A DNA stretch of 64,000 bases. Source: Mycobacterium sp. MBM (lineage in GTDB: Bacteria; Actinomycetota; Actinomycetes; Mycobacteriales; Mycobacteriaceae). Of the stretch, positions 46,510-55,723 are shown one piece after another. Positions within the stretch are counted from its first letter, which is position 1. Each line of letters starts with the position of its first letter. Below the pieces are notes generated by a model. That model saw nothing but the letters and a program-made list of their open reading frames with translations, was not told the DNA's origin and made no database searches. The stretch covers positions 1 through 64,000 of the forward strand of contig JAKJHY010000015.1 in assembly GCA_021648845.1 (NCBI GenBank), in the 5' to 3' direction. The position numbers and the translations under genes were made by a program.

Positions 46510-47633
46510 TAGGACTCCTCAAGTAGGCGGCGCAACAGCGACGCATGGTAGAAGGTGGACTCGACATCCTCGGGTTTGTCCATCTCCCCGAAGTGCACGC
46601 GGCGCGCGGTGGTCCGCATGAACACGCAACACCAGATCACCGCGGAGTAGATGTAGAACCAGTGCAGATCGCCGAGGGTGGCACCGGTGAGCCGTTCGTA
46701 GGTGGCGCGCACATTGTCCTCGCGCAGCACCTCCGGGAGTCCGGGCAGCCCGGCCAGTCCGGCGAGCTCCTGGAACACCATGTGGGCGAAGATGATCCAC
46801 GACACGTCGAGCTCGCGGGGTCCGACGGTGGCCATCTCCCAGTCGAGCACCGCGACCGGCTGGAAGTCTCTGTACAGCACGTTGCCGACGCGGGAGTCGC
46901 CCCAGATCAGCACCGGTGTCGATGCGGCGACATCGGTCGGGAAGTGCTCCTCCAGCCACTGCAGCGCCCGCTCGACCAGTGCTGAGCGGCCGATATCGGG
47001 CACCGCGAACTCGTACCAGTCCTTGAGCCAGCCGAAATGCCGGCGCAATGGGGTGTCACCGGCCGGGTCGACCTCGGTGAGGAAGGAGAACCGCTGTGCC
47101 GCATCGGGAATGGCGTGCAGCTTGGCCAGCACCTCGACGGTGCTGTCCTGTAGCTCGCGCTGGCGCTGCGGTGGGGCATCGGCAAACCAGTTGCCCCCGA
47201 AGGTGTAGGGCATCACATCGGGTGGCACCTCGCCGTCGACACGGTCCATCAGAAAGAACGGGGTGCCGAGAACCTCGCCGCTGGTGTCGATCCAGCGCAC
47301 CCGGGGCACCGGGACGTCGGTGAGCTCCTCGACCTGGCGCATCAGCTCGAACTGGTGGTCCAGCCGGTAGGAGGAGAACACCGGGACATCGCCGGCGGTG
47401 GGGGCCACCCGGGCGACCAGGCGCTGCTCGTCGTCACCCCAGCGCGCGGTGAGCAGGATGGTCTCCGAGGACATGCCGTTGGCGTCGACGCCGTTCTCGA
47501 TCGTGACCTGCGGTGCGCCTCGGTCGGGTAGCACGGTGGCCAGCCATTGCGACAACTGCTCGGGGAGAGTTTCGGTGTCGCGACTGGAATGCTGGAGGCG
47601 GCTGACGTCTTCGACAGCCGGTTCGTTCGACAC
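46509..47633 (-). CDS. APH-type phosphotransferase (ACAD10-like)
   Basis: 374 residues of the aminoglycoside-phosphotransferase/choline-kinase fold. Seen: LVARVAPTAGDVPVF (N-lobe), PFFLMDRVDGEVPPDVMPY, the catalytic loop LIWGDSRVGNVLYRDFQPVAVLDWEMATVGP with a Gly-Asp in place of the usual His-Gly-Asp His, and a following metal-binding Asp (DWE). The subgroup includes the kinase domain of ACAD10, which phosphorylates hydroxy-acyl-CoAs. GTG 47633 has GGAAGG upstream. The start lies 43 bp from a divergent TetR gene. Confidence 0.88.
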   Translation of the reverse strand: MSNEPAVEDVSRLQHSSRDTETLPEQLSQWLATVLPDRGAPQVTIENGVDANGMSSETILLTARWGDDEQRLVARVAPTAGDVPVFSSYRLDHQFELMRQVEELTDVPVPRVRWIDTSGEVLGTPFFLMDRVDGEVPPDVMPYTFGGNWFADAPPQRQRELQDSTVEVLAKLHAIPDAAQRFSFLTEVDPAGDTPLRRHFGWLKDWYEFAVPDIGRSALVERALQWLEEHFPTDVAASTPVLIWGDSRVGNVLYRDFQPVAVLDWEMATVGPRELDVSWIIFAHMVFQELAGLAGLPGLPEVLREDNVRATYERLTGATLGDLHWFYIYSAVIWCCVFMRTTARRVHFGEMDKPEDVESTFYHASLLRRLLEES

Positions 47634-47676
47634 GGTTGTTCCTTCCGACCCCAATTACGATACGGTGGGTAGCGTT

Positions 47677-48273
47677 ATGAAAGCAGAGATACCGCAGGTT
47701 GACAAGGGCGCAGGACGGCCCCGCGACCCTCGCATCGATGCTGCCATCCTCGCGGCGACGTCGGATCTGCTCGTACAGATTGGTTACTCGAATCTGACCA
47801 TGGCGGCCGTCGCCGAGCGGGCCGGAACCACCAAGACCGCCCTGTACCGTCGTTGGTCCAGCAAGGCCGAACTGGTGCACGAGGCGGCGTTTCCCACCGC
47901 ACCGACCGCGCTGGGCACGCCCGAGGGCGATATTGCCGGCGATGTGCGGGAGATGATCGCGGCCGCCGGTGCGGTGTTCACCAGTCCGGTGGTGCGGGCG
48001 GCGCTGCCGGGGGTGATCGCCGATATGGCCGCCGACCCGGACCTCAATGACCGGGTGATGGGCCGTTTCGCCGGACTGTTCGAGGTGGTCCGGCTGCGGC
48101 TGCAACGGGCGGTGGAACGCGGCGAGGTGCATCCCGAGGTCGATCCGGATCGGCTCATCGAACTAATCGGCGGGGCTACCCTGCTACGGATGCTGCTCAC
48201 CCCCGGACAGGATCTCGACGACCAGTGGGTCGACCAGACCACCGCGATCGTGGTGCACGGCGTCATCCGCTGA
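47677..48273 (+). CDS. TetR-family regulator
   Basis: 198 residues. HTH near residues 22-65: ILAATSDLLVQIGYSNLTMAAVAERAGTTKTALYRRWSSK, a strong TetR signature (LYRRW-x-x-K). The C-terminal domain includes GDIAGDVREMI and PEVDPDRLIELIGGATLLRML (TetR_C_16-like pattern). It probably controls the divergent APH-type/hypothetical operon; the 43-bp space has a TACGAT -10-like hexamer 15 bases before ATG, so the transcript may have a very short leader. A long hairpin lies after the stop. Confidence 0.92.
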   Translation: MKAEIPQVDKGAGRPRDPRIDAAILAATSDLLVQIGYSNLTMAAVAERAGTTKTALYRRWSSKAELVHEAAFPTAPTALGTPEGDIAGDVREMIAAAGAVFTSPVVRAALPGVIADMAADPDLNDRVMGRFAGLFEVVRLRLQRAVERGEVHPEVDPDRLIELIGGATLLRMLLTPGQDLDDQWVDQTTAIVVHGVIR

Positions 48274-48280
48274 CTCTCCC

Positions 48281-48343
48281 CGCCGAAACAGCATTCCGGA
48301 CGGGAATGTGCGAGTGCAGGCCTGCTGGAATGCTGTTTCGGCG
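48281..48343. terminator. 17-bp perfect inverted repeat between convergent genes
   Basis: CGCCGAAACAGCATTCC (48281-48297) and GGAATGCTGTTTCGGCG (48327-48343), 29-base loop. It fills the 71-base gap between the stops of tetR and the enoyl-CoA hydratase gene and can work as a bidirectional terminator. Confidence 0.7.
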
Positions 48344-48344
48344 A

Positions 48345-49109
48345 CTAGGTGAGCTGGCTTTTGTTGCGCTGCGATACCGTGCGGAACCGGTCACCGAGAC
48401 CTTCGACGTCCCGGTGCTGGGCGTAGGCGATGCGGGCCTCGGCGGCCAGCGCCGGATCGATCACCGCCGCCGCACCCTCGGTGTAGATCTGCTTGAGCCC
48501 CAGCATCGTCGGGCCCGGCACCTCGGCGATCGCCTCGGCCAGTTGCAGCGCACGCTGCAGCAGCCGCTCGTGCGCCACGACCTCGGTGACCAGCCCGATC
48601 CGCTCGGCGCGGGCGGCGTCGATCACCTCGCCGGTCATCGACATCCGCCGGGCCATCGCCAGGCCGACCACCTGAGGCAGCCGCGCGGTCATCCCGCCAC
48701 CGGGCAGGATGCCCACCCGGGCGTGGGTATCGGCGAACACCGCACGCTCGGAGGCCACCAGAAAATCGCAGCCCAGCGCGATCTCCAGCCCACCGGTGAA
48801 GGTGGCGCCGTTGACGGCGCCGATGATGGGGGTGCGCATCTCGCGCACCGCGGTGATGCAACTCTGGGAGCGGAACTCCTCGAAGAACTTCAACCCGTCG
48901 CGGGCGGCTTCCTTGAGGTCGACGCCGGCGCAGAACGCCGGATCGGTGCCGGTGAGCACCACCGCGCGCACCTGCTCGTCGGCGTCGGCGGCCTTCAGGG
49001 CCGCATATAGGGCTCGGATCACCTCATGGCTCAACGCGTTGCGGGCCTGCGGACGGTTCAGGGTCAGCAACCGCACGGCACCGTGGTCGGCGGAGAGAAC
49101 GACGCTCAT
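48345..49109 (-). CDS. enoyl-CoA hydratase/isomerase family protein
   Basis: 254 residues of the crotonase superfamily. Seen: LNRPQARNALS, the oxyanion-hole AFCAGVDLKE, and GAVNGATFTGGLEIALGCDFLVAS followed by FADTHARVGILPGGG, which carries the second oxyanion Gly. The two glutamates of true hydratases are not obviously both present (TGGLE and GILPG), so the exact reaction may differ. The start lies 16 bases after the nuoN stop on the same strand, so it may be read from the nuo operon. A long inverted repeat ends its transcript. Confidence 0.92.
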   Translation of the reverse strand: MSVVLSADHGAVRLLTLNRPQARNALSHEVIRALYAALKAADADEQVRAVVLTGTDPAFCAGVDLKEAARDGLKFFEEFRSQSCITAVREMRTPIIGAVNGATFTGGLEIALGCDFLVASERAVFADTHARVGILPGGGMTARLPQVVGLAMARRMSMTGEVIDAARAERIGLVTEVVAHERLLQRALQLAEAIAEVPGPTMLGLKQIYTEGAAAVIDPALAAEARIAYAQHRDVEGLGDRFRTVSQRNKSQLT

Positions 49110-49125
49110 GGTTGCGAAACTAGCC

Positions 49126-50688
49126 TCAACCGACGAACTGCTGCGCCTGGTTCGCCAGATCCAGCAGCGGCTGCGGCAGCGCGCCGAGGGCGAATGTGAC
49201 CGCGGCAGTGACCGTGACGGCACCCGTGGTGAGCACACTGGGCATGACGACGACCGGCGCATCTTCCGGCGGGTCGGTGAAGAACATCAGCACGATCACC
49301 CGCACGTAGAAGTAGGCCGCCACCGCGCTGGCAATGACACCGACGATGACCAGCGGTCCCGCCCCGCCCTCGGCCGCCGCCTTGAACACGGCGAACTTGC
49401 TGACGAAGCCACTGGTCAACGGAATGCCGGCGAAGGCGAGCAGGAATAGCGAAAAGACCACGCCCACCACCGGATAGCGCCGGCCCAAACCGGCCCACCG
49501 GGTCAGCGTGGTCTCCTCCTCGCCGTCGGCGCCCCGTACCAGCCCGGCCAGGGCGAAGGCGCCCAGCGTGCTGAAACCGTAGGCGAACAGATAGAACAGC
49601 GTCGCCGCGACCCCGGCTCCGTTCAGCGCGATGACGCCGGTGAGGATGAAACCGGTGTGCGCGATCGAGGAGTAGGCCAACATCCGCTTGACATCGTTCT
49701 GCGACACTGCGGTGATCGTGCCGACCGCCATCGTGGCGATCGCGATCACCCACAACATCGGTTGCCAGTCCTCGGACAGACCCGGCAGCGCGACGTAGAA
49801 GATCCGCAGCATGGCGCCGAATGCGGCGATCTTCGTCGCGGCGGCCATGAATGCGGTGACCGGGGTGGGTGCACCCTGGTAGACATCGGGAATCCAGGAA
49901 TGGAACGGCACCGCACCCACTTTGAACAGAATGCCGACGGCGACGAGCCCCACCCCGACCAGCGCCAGCGCGGTGTCACCGCGCTCGGCCGCCACCGCGG
50001 CGGCGATATCGTCGAGACCGAAGCCACCGCAATAGCCGTACAGCAGCGCGATTCCGTACAGGAAGAAGGCCGAGGAGAACGCACCCAGCAGGAAATACTT
50101 CAGCGCCGCTTCCTGAGACACCAGGCGGCGCCGCCGTGCCAAACCGCACATCAGGTAGAGCGGAAGCGAGAGCACCTCCAGTGCGACGAACATCGTCAAC
50201 AGGTCGTTGGCCGCCGGGAACAGCATCATCCCGCCCAGCGCGAACATCATCAGCGGGAAGATTTCGGTCTGCGCGACAACGGCTTTGACGGCCACCTTCT
50301 CGGCCAGGCTGCCCGGCACCGCGGCAGCCTGCGGTGTGAAGGCGTCCAGGCCCTGCGCAGTCTCGGCACCGATCCGACGTTCGGCGACCAGCAGCACCCC
50401 CAGGAGCCCGATCAGCAGCAGCAGCCCTTGCAGGAACAGCGCGGGCCGATCGACCACCAGCGAGCCCACCGCGGCGATATTGCCCGGTGAGTCACCGAGA
50501 TCGATGTGCACCCAGATCACCGCCGCCAACGCGGCCAGCTGACCGCCGACGGCCAGGACCAGCTGTCCGCCATAACGGGCGCGCCGCGGCAGGAAGGCCT
50601 CGACGAGCACGCCGAGGACGGCGGCGCCCAGCACGATGAGAAACGGTGCGAGCTGGCCGTATTCGATGACCGGCGCTTCGATGGTCAT
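49126..50688 (-). CDS. nuoN: NADH dehydrogenase I subunit N
   Basis: 520 residues with about fourteen membrane helices, one of the three antiporter-like proton-pumping subunits of complex I. Seen: MMFALGGMMLFPAANDLLTMFVALE with the conserved pump Glu, FHSWIPDVYQGAPTPVTAFMAAATKIAAF (Lys in the broken helix) and AYSSIAHTGFIL. The ATG overlaps the nuoM stop (ATGA). It is the last subunit gene of the operon. Confidence 0.97.
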   Translation of the reverse strand: MTIEAPVIEYGQLAPFLIVLGAAVLGVLVEAFLPRRARYGGQLVLAVGGQLAALAAVIWVHIDLGDSPGNIAAVGSLVVDRPALFLQGLLLLIGLLGVLLVAERRIGAETAQGLDAFTPQAAAVPGSLAEKVAVKAVVAQTEIFPLMMFALGGMMLFPAANDLLTMFVALEVLSLPLYLMCGLARRRRLVSQEAALKYFLLGAFSSAFFLYGIALLYGYCGGFGLDDIAAAVAAERGDTALALVGVGLVAVGILFKVGAVPFHSWIPDVYQGAPTPVTAFMAAATKIAAFGAMLRIFYVALPGLSEDWQPMLWVIAIATMAVGTITAVSQNDVKRMLAYSSIAHTGFILTGVIALNGAGVAATLFYLFAYGFSTLGAFALAGLVRGADGEEETTLTRWAGLGRRYPVVGVVFSLFLLAFAGIPLTSGFVSKFAVFKAAAEGGAGPLVIVGVIASAVAAYFYVRVIVLMFFTDPPEDAPVVVMPSVLTTGAVTVTAAVTFALGALPQPLLDLANQAQQFVG

Positions 50689-52238
50689 TTCGCGGACCCT
50701 TCGGCCGTGGCGGGTGCCGGATCGCGGACGTCGATGGTGGTCAGCGTGTGATCGACGGCCGGGTTGATGACATCGAGCGCTGGTTTCGGATACACCCCGA
50801 GCGCCAGCAGCAGCGCAATCAGTGGCGCCACCACCACCAGCTCCCGCGGAATCAGGTCACGCACCGACTCGTTACCCGCGGTGACCGGTCCGGTCATCAT
50901 CCGCTGGTAGGCCCACAGGATGTAGATCGCGGACAACACCAGGGCGCTGGCCGCGATCACCGCGAGCACCGGGAACCGGGTGAACGTGCCGATCAGGACC
51001 AGGAACTCGCTGATGAACGGTGCCAGGCCGGGCAGCGACAGGGTGGCCAGCCCGGCGACCAGGAAGGTACCGGCCAGCACCGGCGCGACCCGCTGCACAC
51101 CGCCGAAGTCGGCGATGAGTCGGGTTCCTCTGCGCGACACCAGGAATCCGGCGATCAGGAACAGCGCCGCGGTGGAAATGCCGTGGTTCACCATGTACAG
51201 CGTGGCACCGGCCTGGCCCTGGCTGGTCATCACGAAGATGCCCAGGATGATGAAGCCGAAGTGCGATATGGAGGTGTAGGCGATCAGCCGCATCACATCG
51301 GTTTGGCCGATCGCCACGACGGCTCCGTAGACGATGCCGATGACCGCCAGGGTGATGATCAACGGCTGGAAGGTCTTCGCGGCGTCGGGGAACAATTGCA
51401 GACAATAGCGCAGCATGCCGAACGTCCCGACCTTGTCCACGACAGCCATCATCAGCACCGCGGTCGCCGGGGTGGATTCGACGGCGGCATCGGGCAGCCA
51501 GCGGTGGAACGGCCACAGCGGCGCCTTCACCGCGAACGCGAACATGAAACCCAGGAACAGCGCGTTCAACAGTGCCGGATCGATGTTCAGGTCGCCGCTG
51601 GCGACAGCCGCCGCGATGGCCCGGACGTCGAACGTCCCCCCGAGATCGCTTCCCGCGGTCACCACGTACAGGCCGATCACGGCGGCCAGCATGATGAGCC
51701 CGCCGAACAAGTTGTACAGCAAGAACTTCACCGCAGCCTTGGACCGCCCACTGCCACCGAACCCGCCGATCAGAAAGTACATCGGGATGAGCATCGCCTC
51801 GAAGAAGACGTAGAACAGCAGGACGTCCAGTGCCGTCAGCGAGATCAGCACCATGGCCTCGACGGCCAGGGTCAGCGCAAGATAGCTCTGCGTGGACCGC
51901 GCCGCGAACCGGGTTTCGTCGCCGCCGTCGTTCCAGCCGGCGACGATCAGCAGCGGCACCAGTACCGCGGTCAGTACCACCAGTGCCAGGGCGATCCCGT
52001 CCAGGCCCAGGATGTACCCGGTGCCGAAGCTCGGTATCCAGGGATGGTCCTCGACGAACTGGTATTGCGGGCCGGCCGGGTCGAATTGCACCGCCAACAC
52101 CGCGGCCAGCGCCAGCACCGCCAGCGACACCGCCAGCGCCGCGTACCTGGCGAACACCTTGGACGGCAGCAAAATCACCACCACCGCGCCGAGCATCGGC
52201 ACCACCCACAACGCGGTCAGCAACCCGATCCCGTTCAC
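50685..52238 (-). CDS. nuoM: NADH dehydrogenase I subunit M
   Basis: 517 residues, antiporter-like membrane subunit. Seen: FYVFFEAMLIPMYFLIGGFGG with the channel Glu, FHRWLPDAAVESTPATAVLMMAVVDKVGTF and AYTSISHFGFIILG. The GTG start at 52238 overlaps the nuoL stop (GTGA); the much longer open frame upstream lies over nuoL and is not coding. Confidence 0.97.
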   Translation of the reverse strand: MNGIGLLTALWVVPMLGAVVVILLPSKVFARYAALAVSLAVLALAAVLAVQFDPAGPQYQFVEDHPWIPSFGTGYILGLDGIALALVVLTAVLVPLLIVAGWNDGGDETRFAARSTQSYLALTLAVEAMVLISLTALDVLLFYVFFEAMLIPMYFLIGGFGGSGRSKAAVKFLLYNLFGGLIMLAAVIGLYVVTAGSDLGGTFDVRAIAAAVASGDLNIDPALLNALFLGFMFAFAVKAPLWPFHRWLPDAAVESTPATAVLMMAVVDKVGTFGMLRYCLQLFPDAAKTFQPLIITLAVIGIVYGAVVAIGQTDVMRLIAYTSISHFGFIILGIFVMTSQGQAGATLYMVNHGISTAALFLIAGFLVSRRGTRLIADFGGVQRVAPVLAGTFLVAGLATLSLPGLAPFISEFLVLIGTFTRFPVLAVIAASALVLSAIYILWAYQRMMTGPVTAGNESVRDLIPRELVVVAPLIALLLALGVYPKPALDVINPAVDHTLTTIDVRDPAPATAEGSAK

Positions 52239-54115
52239 CAGACCCTCACCACCAGAATCGCGCCGATCACCAGGACCGTGCCGCCCAGCATGGACAATGC
52301 GTAGGACCGGGCAAACCCGTTCTGCCACTGTCTCATCCGCTGCGATGCGCCCGCGATCCCCGCGGCCAATCCTCGGGTCACACCCTCGACCGCGTCGTCG
52401 TCGAGTTCCACCAGCCCCGCGGTGAACTGCGCACCGGGGCGCATCAACACCCGCTCGTTGAACGCGTCGCCGTACAGGTCGCGGCGGGCGGCGAGCGTCA
52501 ACGCGGACCCTGCCGGGGCGACCTCGGGGACCGCGCGGGTGGCGTACATGCGGTACGCGATGCCGACACCGATGCCGATGACCGACAGCGTGATGGCGGT
52601 CATCACCCACACCGGGAGCACATGGTGGGCCTCGTGGGCGCCGACCACCGGCTCCAGCCAGTGCACCAGAGTGCCGCCGACGGCCAGCAGCGCCCCGGCG
52701 CCGACGGACCCGAGCGCCAGCACCACCATCGGCGCGGTCATGACGGTGGGGGATTCGTGGGGCTGGGTATCGGGTTTCCACCGGCGCTCACCGAAGAACG
52801 TCATCAGCATGACCCGGGTCATGTAGAAGGCGGTGATGCCTGCGCCGAGCAGGGTCGCACCGCCCAACAGGAGTCCCTTGGCTCCGCCCGCGGCGAAGGC
52901 GGTTTCGATGATGGGGTCCTTGGAGAAGAAGCCGGAGAACGGCGGAACCCCGATGATCGCGAGGTACCCGAGACCGAAGGTGACGAAGGTGATCGGCATG
53001 ACCGCGCGCAGCCCACCGTAGCGACGCATATCGGTTTCGTCGTTCATCGCGTGCATCACCGAGCCGGCGCCCAGGAACAGGCCGGCCTTGAAGAATCCGT
53101 GGGTGAGCAGATGCATGATCGCGATGGCGTACCCCGCCGGCCCCAGTCCGGCGGCGAGCACCATATAGCCGATCTGGCTCATCGTGGACGCGGCGAGGGC
53201 CTTCTTGATGTCGTCCTTCGCACAGCCGATGATCGCGCCGAACAGCAAGGTGACCGCGCCGACGACGGCGACCGCGGTCTGGGCCTCGGGCGCCAGGTTG
53301 AACACCGGGCCGGAGCGCACGATGAGGTAGACCCCGGCGGTCACCATGGTGGCGGCGTGGATCAGTGCGGACACCGGGGTCGGGCCTTCCATCGCGTCTC
53401 CCAGCCAGGATTGCAACGGCACCTGCGCGGATTTGCCGCACGCGGCCAGCAGCAGGAGCAACCCGATGGTGTTCAGTGTTCCGCCGGACAGTTGCGGAGC
53501 AGCGGCGAATACACCGGAATACGAAACGGTTCCGGTGGCCGAGAACATCACCATCAGCGCGACCGCGAGCCCGATATCGCCGACCCGGTTGACCACGAAT
53601 GCCTTCTTGGCTGCGGTCGCCGCGCTCGGCTTGTGTGACCAGAACCCGATCAGCAGATACGACGCCAGTCCGACACCCTCCCAGCCCATGTACAGGCCCA
53701 GATAGTTGTCGGCCAGCACCAGCAGCAGCATCGCCGCCAGGAACAGGTTGAGGTAGGCGAAAAACCGGCGACGCCCGGGGTCGTGGGACATGTATCCGAT
53801 GGAGTACAGGTGGATCAACGACCCGACCCCGGTGATCAACAGCACGAAACAGATCGACAGTTGGTCGAGTTGCAGCCCGAAGTCCACCCGCAACTCGCCG
53901 GCGGGCACCCAGGTGAACAGCGTCTGGTGCACCGTGCGGTCCTCGGCGCCGCGGCCCAGCAGGTCGACGAACAGCACCATGGCGACCACGAATGACGCTG
54001 CCGCGGCGACCAGCCCGAGCAGATGCCCCCAGGCATCGGTGGCCCGACCGCCGAGCAGCAGTAGCACCGCTCCGGCCAGTGGCAGGGCGATCAGCAGCCA
54101 AGTGAGGTTGTCCAC
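52235..54115 (-). CDS. nuoL: NADH dehydrogenase I subunit L
   Basis: 626 residues, the distal proton-pumping subunit with about sixteen helices and the long lateral helix at the C-terminus. Seen: LYMGWEGVGLASYLLIGFW, LQSWLGDAMEGPTPVSALIHAATMVTAGVYLI, STMSQIGYMVLAAGLGPAGYAIAIMHLLTHGFFKAGLFLGAGSV, and a GVPPFSGFFSKD loop. The GTG start shares one base with the nuoK stop. Confidence 0.97.
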   Translation of the reverse strand: MDNLTWLLIALPLAGAVLLLLGGRATDAWGHLLGLVAAAASFVVAMVLFVDLLGRGAEDRTVHQTLFTWVPAGELRVDFGLQLDQLSICFVLLITGVGSLIHLYSIGYMSHDPGRRRFFAYLNLFLAAMLLLVLADNYLGLYMGWEGVGLASYLLIGFWSHKPSAATAAKKAFVVNRVGDIGLAVALMVMFSATGTVSYSGVFAAAPQLSGGTLNTIGLLLLLAACGKSAQVPLQSWLGDAMEGPTPVSALIHAATMVTAGVYLIVRSGPVFNLAPEAQTAVAVVGAVTLLFGAIIGCAKDDIKKALAASTMSQIGYMVLAAGLGPAGYAIAIMHLLTHGFFKAGLFLGAGSVMHAMNDETDMRRYGGLRAVMPITFVTFGLGYLAIIGVPPFSGFFSKDPIIETAFAAGGAKGLLLGGATLLGAGITAFYMTRVMLMTFFGERRWKPDTQPHESPTVMTAPMVVLALGSVGAGALLAVGGTLVHWLEPVVGAHEAHHVLPVWVMTAITLSVIGIGVGIAYRMYATRAVPEVAPAGSALTLAARRDLYGDAFNERVLMRPGAQFTAGLVELDDDAVEGVTRGLAAGIAGASQRMRQWQNGFARSYALSMLGGTVLVIGAILVVRVW

Positions 54116-54414
54116 TAGTGCCTCAGCAGACTGGCGCCGTCGACCGACGCCGAGCGGCGCGCCCGGAAGATGGCCATGATGATGGCCAGCCCGACCACCA
54201 CCTCACAGGCCGCGACCACCATGGTGAAGAACGCGACCACCTGACCGTCGAGCTGACCGTGCATCCGGGAGAACGTGACGAACGCCAGGTTGGCGGCGTT
54301 GAGCATGAGTTCGACGCACATGAACATGACGATCGCGTTGCGGCGCAGCAGCACTCCGGCGGCCCCGATGGTGAACAGCAGCGCCGACAGGAACAGGTAG
54401 TTCGCGGGGTTCAT
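54115..54414 (-). CDS. nuoK: NADH dehydrogenase I subunit K
   Basis: 99 residues, three helices, the typical length. Seen: LFTIGAAGVLLRRNAIVMFMCVELMLNAANLAF with the two conserved glutamates of the proton path (VELMLNAAN Glu; VVACEVVVGLAI Glu). Its ATG overlaps the nuoJ stop (ATGA). Confidence 0.97.
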   Translation of the reverse strand: MNPANYLFLSALLFTIGAAGVLLRRNAIVMFMCVELMLNAANLAFVTFSRMHGQLDGQVVAFFTMVVAACEVVVGLAIIMAIFRARRSASVDGASLLRH

Positions 54415-55190
54415 GCGTCATCCCCGGTTTTCACGTGGCCCCGCGGCACCAGCACCGAGCTGACCGATGTGCGCGCGCCGGTCCCGTCGGGCAGCCGCGC
54501 CGGCACGTCGACGGCGTTGTGGCGGGCGTACACACCGGGATTGGGCATCGGTGTCGGATGTCCGCCCGGGGCGAAGCGCTCGGCGGCCATCTCGCGCTGG
54601 GTCTTGCGGCGGTCGAACCGCTCTCGATGCGCCAGTACCATCGCGCCCAGTGTCGCGGTGATGAGCAGGGCGCTGGTCAGCTCGAAGGCCCACACGTAGC
54701 GGGTGAAGATCAGCACCGCCAGGCCCTCGACATTGCCTGCGCCGTTGGCTCGCTCGAGCCCGGCGAACCCGTCGACCGACCCACTGAAGAGGGCGTTGCC
54801 GATCACCCCGATCAACAAGATGCCAAATCCCAGACCCAAGATGATCGCCGAGATCCGTTGCCCGCGAATCGTTTCCACCAGCGACTCCGATGAGTCCACA
54901 CCGATGAGCATCAAGACGAACAGGAACAGCATCATCACGGCGCCGGTATAGACCACCACCTGCACCACGCCGAGGAACACCGCGTCCTGGGCGATGTAGA
55001 GGACCGCGAGGTTGATCATCGTGATGGCCAGGAAGATCGCCGAATACACCGCTTTTGTTGCCGCGACCACGCCGACGGCGCTGCCCACGATGACCGCACC
55101 CAAGATCCAGAACAGCATCGCCTCGGTGGTCGAGGTACGGGTCAGTGCCTCCCCGTCGATGGCGGCCGCAAGGATGTCCACGGGCATCAC
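54411..55190 (-). CDS. nuoJ: NADH dehydrogenase I subunit J
   Basis: 259 residues, five helices followed by a ~70-residue basic cytoplasmic tail (HRERFDRRKTQREM onward) typical of actinobacterial NuoJ. Seen: VVAATKAVYSAIFLAITMINLAVLY and VQVVVYTGAVMMLFLFVLMLIGVD. GTG 55190 overlaps the nuoI stop; ATG 55187 is the alternative start. Confidence 0.96.
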   Translation of the reverse strand: MMPVDILAAAIDGEALTRTSTTEAMLFWILGAVIVGSAVGVVAATKAVYSAIFLAITMINLAVLYIAQDAVFLGVVQVVVYTGAVMMLFLFVLMLIGVDSSESLVETIRGQRISAIILGLGFGILLIGVIGNALFSGSVDGFAGLERANGAGNVEGLAVLIFTRYVWAFELTSALLITATLGAMVLAHRERFDRRKTQREMAAERFAPGGHPTPMPNPGVYARHNAVDVPARLPDGTGARTSVSSVLVPRGHVKTGDDA

Positions 55191-55723
55191 GCCGTCTCCG
55201 GCTGCTGGATCAGGCCGAGGGCGTTGATATTGCCGCGGTAGTAGTCCTCGTCGGTGCTGCCCGGCGCCATCGCGTGTGGCGGCGGGGACATGTCGGACGT
55301 GAGCGGGGCGAGCAGCTTGTCCTTGCCGTAGATGAGGTCTGCGCGGTTGTCATCGGCCATCTCGTAGTCGTTGGTCATGGTGAGCGCCCGGGTGGGGCAG
55401 GCCTCGATGCACAACCCGCAGCCGATGCACCGCAGATAGTTGATCTGATACACCTGCCCGTAGCGCTCGCCCGGTGAGAATCGTTGCTGCGCGGTGTTGT
55501 CGGCCCCCTCGACGTAGATGGCGTCCGCCGGGCACGCCCACGCGCACAGCTCGCAACCGATGCATTTCTCCAGCCCGTCGGCGTACCGGTTGAGCTGGTG
55601 CCTGCCGTGATAGCGCGCCGCGACGGGCCCCGGCTGTTCGGGGTACTGCTCGGTGATCGGCTTCTTGAACATCGCCTTGAACGTGACGCCGAATCCGGCC
55701 AGCGCCTCACCGACTTTGGACAT
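55187..55723 (-). CDS. nuoI: NADH dehydrogenase I subunit I (two 4Fe-4S clusters)
   Basis: 178 residues, peripheral-arm subunit carrying clusters N6a and N6b. Two ferredoxin motifs are intact: CIGCELCAWACPADAI and CIGCGLCIEACPTRAL. It passes electrons from NuoG toward NuoB. Its first 17 bases overlap the end of nuoH, the longest overlap in the operon. Confidence 0.97.
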   Translation of the reverse strand: MSKVGEALAGFGVTFKAMFKKPITEQYPEQPGPVAARYHGRHQLNRYADGLEKCIGCELCAWACPADAIYVEGADNTAQQRFSPGERYGQVYQINYLRCIGCGLCIEACPTRALTMTNDYEMADDNRADLIYGKDKLLAPLTSDMSPPPHAMAPGSTDEDYYRGNINALGLIQQPETA

